64,000 bases of DNA from [Clostridium] aminophilum DSM 10710. GTDB lineage: Bacteria > Bacillota > Clostridia > Lachnospirales > Lachnospiraceae. Shown here one piece after another: positions 61,300 to 64,000 of the stretch. The stretch covers positions 1 through 64,000 of the forward strand of contig NZ_JONJ01000003.1 of the NCBI RefSeq assembly GCF_000711825.1, written 5' to 3'. Both the position numbers and the translations under genes were made by a program. How positions within the stretch are numbered: position 1 is the first letter of the stretch; each line of letters opens with the position of its first letter. Below the pieces are notes generated by a model, which worked only from the letters and a program-made list of their open reading frames with translations, was not told where the DNA came from and made no database searches.

Positions 61300-61917
61300 A
61301 TGCGTATTAAAGACTACGGAGATATGAATCTCCAGGAACTTGACGTAATGAAAGAGATCGGAAGCATCGGCACCAGCCATGCAGCCACATCCCTTTCACA
61401 GATGCTCATGAAAGAGGTTCGAATCGCCATTCCGCAGGTCAGCATTCTGGATTACAATGAAGCGCTGAGCCGAATCGGAGATGCGGAGGAGATCGTCGGT
61501 GCAACGCTGGTTCAGATGAGCGGTGACCTGAACGGTCTGATGCTTTTCCTGTATAACAAGGATTTTGCGAACACCATTCTGGGCAAACTTCTCGGTAAGA
61601 CCTACGATAATTTTCTGGAATTTGATGATATGGACCGCTCTGCGATGGTGGAGATCGGTAATATTATCATCTGTTCCTATGTCAATGCCTTTTCCGAACT
61701 CATTGACATGAACATCAAGATGTCTGTTCCGAGTTCCACAATTAATATGCTGGGCGGTATTCTTACCGTTCCGATCGCTGCGTATGGCTATGAGACGGAT
61801 AAGCTGATGTACTGCAACGCGGATTTCGTCGTGGAGGGACAAAAGCTGAGCGACTGGCTGCTGATGCTTCCGGACATCGAGTCTCTGAACCATATACTTG
61901 AGAAGCTGGGAGTGTAA
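61300..61917 (+). CDS. cheC: CheY phosphatase CheC
   Basis: 205 residues with two CheC repeats. The second site S-xxx-E-xx-N (SAMVEIGN) with Pro 23 residues later is intact; in the first (DVMKEIGS) the key Asn is Ser, so only one site is likely active. CheC dephosphorylates CheY-P and binds CheD. It is three bases before cheD. Confidence 0.92.
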   Translation: MRIKDYGDMNLQELDVMKEIGSIGTSHAATSLSQMLMKEVRIAIPQVSILDYNEALSRIGDAEEIVGATLVQMSGDLNGLMLFLYNKDFANTILGKLLGKTYDNFLEFDDMDRSAMVEIGNIIICSYVNAFSELIDMNIKMSVPSSTINMLGGILTVPIAAYGYETDKLMYCNADFVVEGQKLSDWLLMLPDIESLNHILEKLGV

Positions 61918-61920
61918 CAG

Positions 61921-62403
61921 ATGGAGAAACAACTCAAGGTTGGAATCGGAGACATGAAACTGACCAGAGGATCGGGTACAATCATCACCTATGCGCTTGG
62001 ATCCTGTATCGGAATCTCATTCTATGATCCGACGATTAAGCTTGGTGCGCTGCTGCATATTATGCTTCCGGTGCGCCAGAACCCAAATGATGCCAATATT
62101 TTTAAGTATGCAGATACCGGTATTCCGGAGACGGTCCGCAAGCTTCAGGCTTTCGGACTGGTACGTTCCAGAGCAATCATCAAGATTGCCGGCGGAGCGA
62201 AAATGTTTGAAATCAGCGGAAACAGCAGTTTCGGCGAGATCGGTGCAAGAAACATCGCTGCAGTACAGCAGATCCTTCAGAGCGGAGGATTCCGCATTGT
62301 GGCCAGAGATGTCGGATTGAATTATGCGAGAACCATGAGTCTGGACGTTGAGACCGGAGATGTCAAGATCCATACATTCGGACATCCGGAAAAGCACTTA
62401 TAA
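61921..62403 (+). CDS. cheD: Receptor glutamine deamidase CheD
   Basis: 160 residues with catalytic Cys29 (YALGSCIGI) and His46 (GALLHIMLP), then AIIKIAGGAKMF. CheD deamidates receptor Gln to Glu and is regulated by CheC. Tight spacing with cheC. Confidence 0.95.
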   Translation: MEKQLKVGIGDMKLTRGSGTIITYALGSCIGISFYDPTIKLGALLHIMLPVRQNPNDANIFKYADTGIPETVRKLQAFGLVRSRAIIKIAGGAKMFEISGNSSFGEIGARNIAAVQQILQSGGFRIVARDVGLNYARTMSLDVETGDVKIHTFGHPEKHL

Positions 62404-62424
62404 TAATCACGGGAGGAACCATAC

Positions 62425-63375
62425 ATGAGCACAGAGAAAAAAGACGGAATTCTGCTTGAATCCGGAACCAATGAGATTGAAATTATGAAATTCCAGCTCA
62501 ACGGAGAATTCTACGGAATCAACGTTGCGAAGGTAAAAGAGATCCTTATGGCACAGAAGGTTAAGTCCATGCCGCATTCCCATCCGGCAGTAGAGGGCTT
62601 CTTCAAACCGCGTGGTTCTCTGATCACGGTTATCAATCTTTCGCAGTATCTCTATGGAGAGACACACGAGCACAGAGAGAGAGATCTGTTCATTGTCACC
62701 GCATTCAACCATATGCAGATTGCATTCCGCGTCGATACCATCGAAGGTATCAGCAGAATTTCCTGGAAAGCGATTCAGAAGCCGGATCGCACGCTCGGTT
62801 CCGCCGATGCTTCGGTTGCTACCGGTATCGCGCAGTGTGAAGGTCAGCTTGTGACGATCCTTGACTTCGAGAAGATCGTAGCCGAGATCGCTCCGGAGAC
62901 CACAATCCAGATGTCGGAGATCGAGGAGATGGGCGATCGCCCGCTGAGCGCTTCCCCGGTTGTTCTGGCAGAGGATTCCATCCTTCTTCAGAATATGATC
63001 ACCGAGGCGCTTCAGAGAGCCGGATATACCGATCTCACCAAGTTCAACAACGGTCAGGAAGCATGGGATTATCTGAGCGGTATTGCCAACGACAAAGATC
63101 TCTACGATAAGGTCAGCATCATCATCACCGATATCGAGATGCCGATGATGGACGGTCACCGTCTCACCAAGCTGATCAAGACCAACAAGAATCTGAAGAA
63201 TATTCCGGTTGTCATCTTCTCGTCCCTGATTGACGAGCAGATGCGTGCAAAGGGCAAGGAGCTTGGAGCAGATGAGCAGCTTTCCAAGCCGGAGATCGGG
63301 CATCTGGTAAATATTATGGATTCCCTGATTTCAAAGTATGAAGAGGATAAGAAGAATGACTTCAAGAAACACTGA
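62425..63375 (+). CDS. cheV: Chemotaxis coupling protein CheV
   Basis: 316 residues: an N-terminal CheW domain (FQLNGEFYGINVAKVKEILM ... GSLITVINLSQYLYGE) and a C-terminal receiver with Asp (SIIITDIEMPMMDGHRL) and Lys in EQLSKPEIG. CheV couples receptors to CheA and adapts by phosphorylation. Overlaps the next gene by 20 bases. Confidence 0.95.
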   Translation: MSTEKKDGILLESGTNEIEIMKFQLNGEFYGINVAKVKEILMAQKVKSMPHSHPAVEGFFKPRGSLITVINLSQYLYGETHEHRERDLFIVTAFNHMQIAFRVDTIEGISRISWKAIQKPDRTLGSADASVATGIAQCEGQLVTILDFEKIVAEIAPETTIQMSEIEEMGDRPLSASPVVLAEDSILLQNMITEALQRAGYTDLTKFNNGQEAWDYLSGIANDKDLYDKVSIIITDIEMPMMDGHRLTKLIKTNKNLKNIPVVIFSSLIDEQMRAKGKELGADEQLSKPEIGHLVNIMDSLISKYEEDKKNDFKKH

Positions 63376-63769
63376 TCGCAACCCGAATGTTCAGGTTGTA
63401 AATGAAGACTCCGAGAATAATGTTCTGGCAGAAAAGATCCGGGGCAGCCTGGAGATTGAACTTTCTCAGAACAAGCCGGAAGATGACGCTTTTCATACCA
63501 TCAATGTTATGCAGAATATTCTCGACAGTGAGGATCTTCTGAAATATATGGAACAGACGGACTGCTGCACCTGCGAACGCTGTCAGGCCGATGTCAGGGC
63601 ACTCTCCCTGACAAAGCTTCCGTCGAAATATGTGGTTATCCGCAAGAATGATACCAGCCCGACAATCAGCTTTTACCGTGAAAAATACCGGATGGATATC
63701 ATTTCCACAATCATGCGGTCGGCGGAGGAAGTGAAAGCACATCCGCATCACGGACAGGAAAGAAATTAA
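63356..63769 (+). CDS. comFB: ComFB-like protein
   Basis: 137 residues. Central CCTCERCQADVRALSLTKLP-SKYVV matches the ComFB family (PF10719), with a four-cysteine metal-site-like cluster. ComFB-type proteins elsewhere bind cyclic dinucleotides, so a link to HD-GYP signalling is possible. Start 63356 has AGAGGA about ten bases upstream and lies inside cheV; ATG 63338 is an alternative. Confidence 0.82.
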   Translation: MTSRNTDRNPNVQVVNEDSENNVLAEKIRGSLEIELSQNKPEDDAFHTINVMQNILDSEDLLKYMEQTDCCTCERCQADVRALSLTKLPSKYVVIRKNDTSPTISFYREKYRMDIISTIMRSAEEVKAHPHHGQERN

Positions 63770-63787
63770 AAAATATAGACTCAGACC

Positions 63788-63826
63788 GAAAGCTCCTTTC
63801 ACGCGAGAGGGGCTTTTGGTTCTTTT
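63788..63826 (+). terminator. Terminator at the end of the flagellar cluster
   Basis: AAAGCTCC pairs with GGGGCTTT across an 11-base loop, followed by TTCTTTTT. It closes the transcript after comFB. Confidence 0.75.
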
Positions 63827-63935
63827 TCATTTACGCGACTAACTCGCCAAAGCCCACGACCCGTGAGACTCTGGCGACTGCCGCGAAACGCTCGAAACTC
63901 GCGAAGTGTGTTTCGACTCGTTTTCAGAACAAAAG

Positions 63936-63962
63936 TTATGAAATTATAAAAACGGTCGATAT
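63936..63962 (+). promoter_or_regulatory. Sigma-28-like promoter facing out of the window
   Basis: TTAT (63936-63939), 15 bases, GTCGATAT (63955-63962). A flagellar-class gene probably begins after 64000. The 110 bases before it, between the terminator and the promoter, hold only short GC-rich complementary segments. Confidence 0.6.
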
Positions 63963-64000
63963 TTCACAAAAGAGTTTTTTTTGTTATGATAGACATGTTT

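Overview
The window reads as a motile, Gram-positive gut-type member of the Clostridia, most likely Lachnospiraceae (inference). Evidence: a fused FliY-type switch protein, CheC/CheD/CheV next to a CheA-CheW-CheR-CheB set, a ComFB-like protein, no outer-membrane genes, and a Firmicute-type accessory region (HicAB, Fic, IS200/IS605, MobV relaxase debris, AAA-ATPase-like/PD-(D/E)XK genes). No rRNA, tRNA or CRISPR array was found.

Region 1 (1-9457). The 3' end of a flagellin gene and its terminator are followed by a surface-glycan operon: GT2-TPR glycosyltransferase, CDP-glucose synthase (rfbF), GT4-like glycosyltransferase, RmlC-like epimerase, an SDR fused to a TagF-like polymerase domain, a stand-alone TagF-like paralogue, and a hexapeptide acyltransferase. 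Its place beside fliC suggests flagellin or cell-wall glycan synthesis.

Region 2 (about 9460-21290) is an accessory island, more AT-rich and full of debris. It holds HicAB and Phd/ParE toxin-antitoxin modules, C-terminal fragments of two local gene families, an IS630 transposase fragment, a nuclease-like gene behind a promoter-terminator leader and interrupted by an intact IS200/IS605 element (TnpA, TnpB, presumed omega-RNA), a MobV remnant, a Fic protein with an operator-like promoter, a frameshifted nuclease-like gene, an AAA-ATPase-like/PD-(D/E)XK protein, and a tightly coupled three-gene cassette (possible TOPRIM-like protein, DUF4869-like protein, small P-loop ATPase) bounded by AAA-ATPase gene ends.

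Region 3 (21310-37966) holds a second GT2-TPR glycosyltransferase and a C39-like peptidase, then the leftward chemotaxis genes cheA-cheW-cheR-cheB, an isolated flgB, two chemoreceptors, an SH3/membrane protein of unknown role, an HD-GYP protein and an NlpC/P60 hydrolase.

Region 4 (38130-63769) is a long rightward flagellar-chemotaxis cluster: fliE-F-G-H, a 0.7 kb AT-rich break with a new promoter and structured leader, then fliI-J-K-flgD-flgE-flbD-motA-motB-fliM-cheY-flgC-fliY-fliO-P-Q-R-flhB-flhA-fliA-flgF-flgG-cheC-cheD-cheV-comFB. A recurring promoter pattern (TTAT, 15-16 bases, then G-N-CGATAT-like) precedes flgB, cheA, both chemoreceptors, the HD-GYP gene, the SH3 protein, flgE and whatever lies beyond 64000. 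It probably marks the regulon of the FliA sigma factor encoded at 58528, and it ties the unknown SH3/membrane protein to motility.
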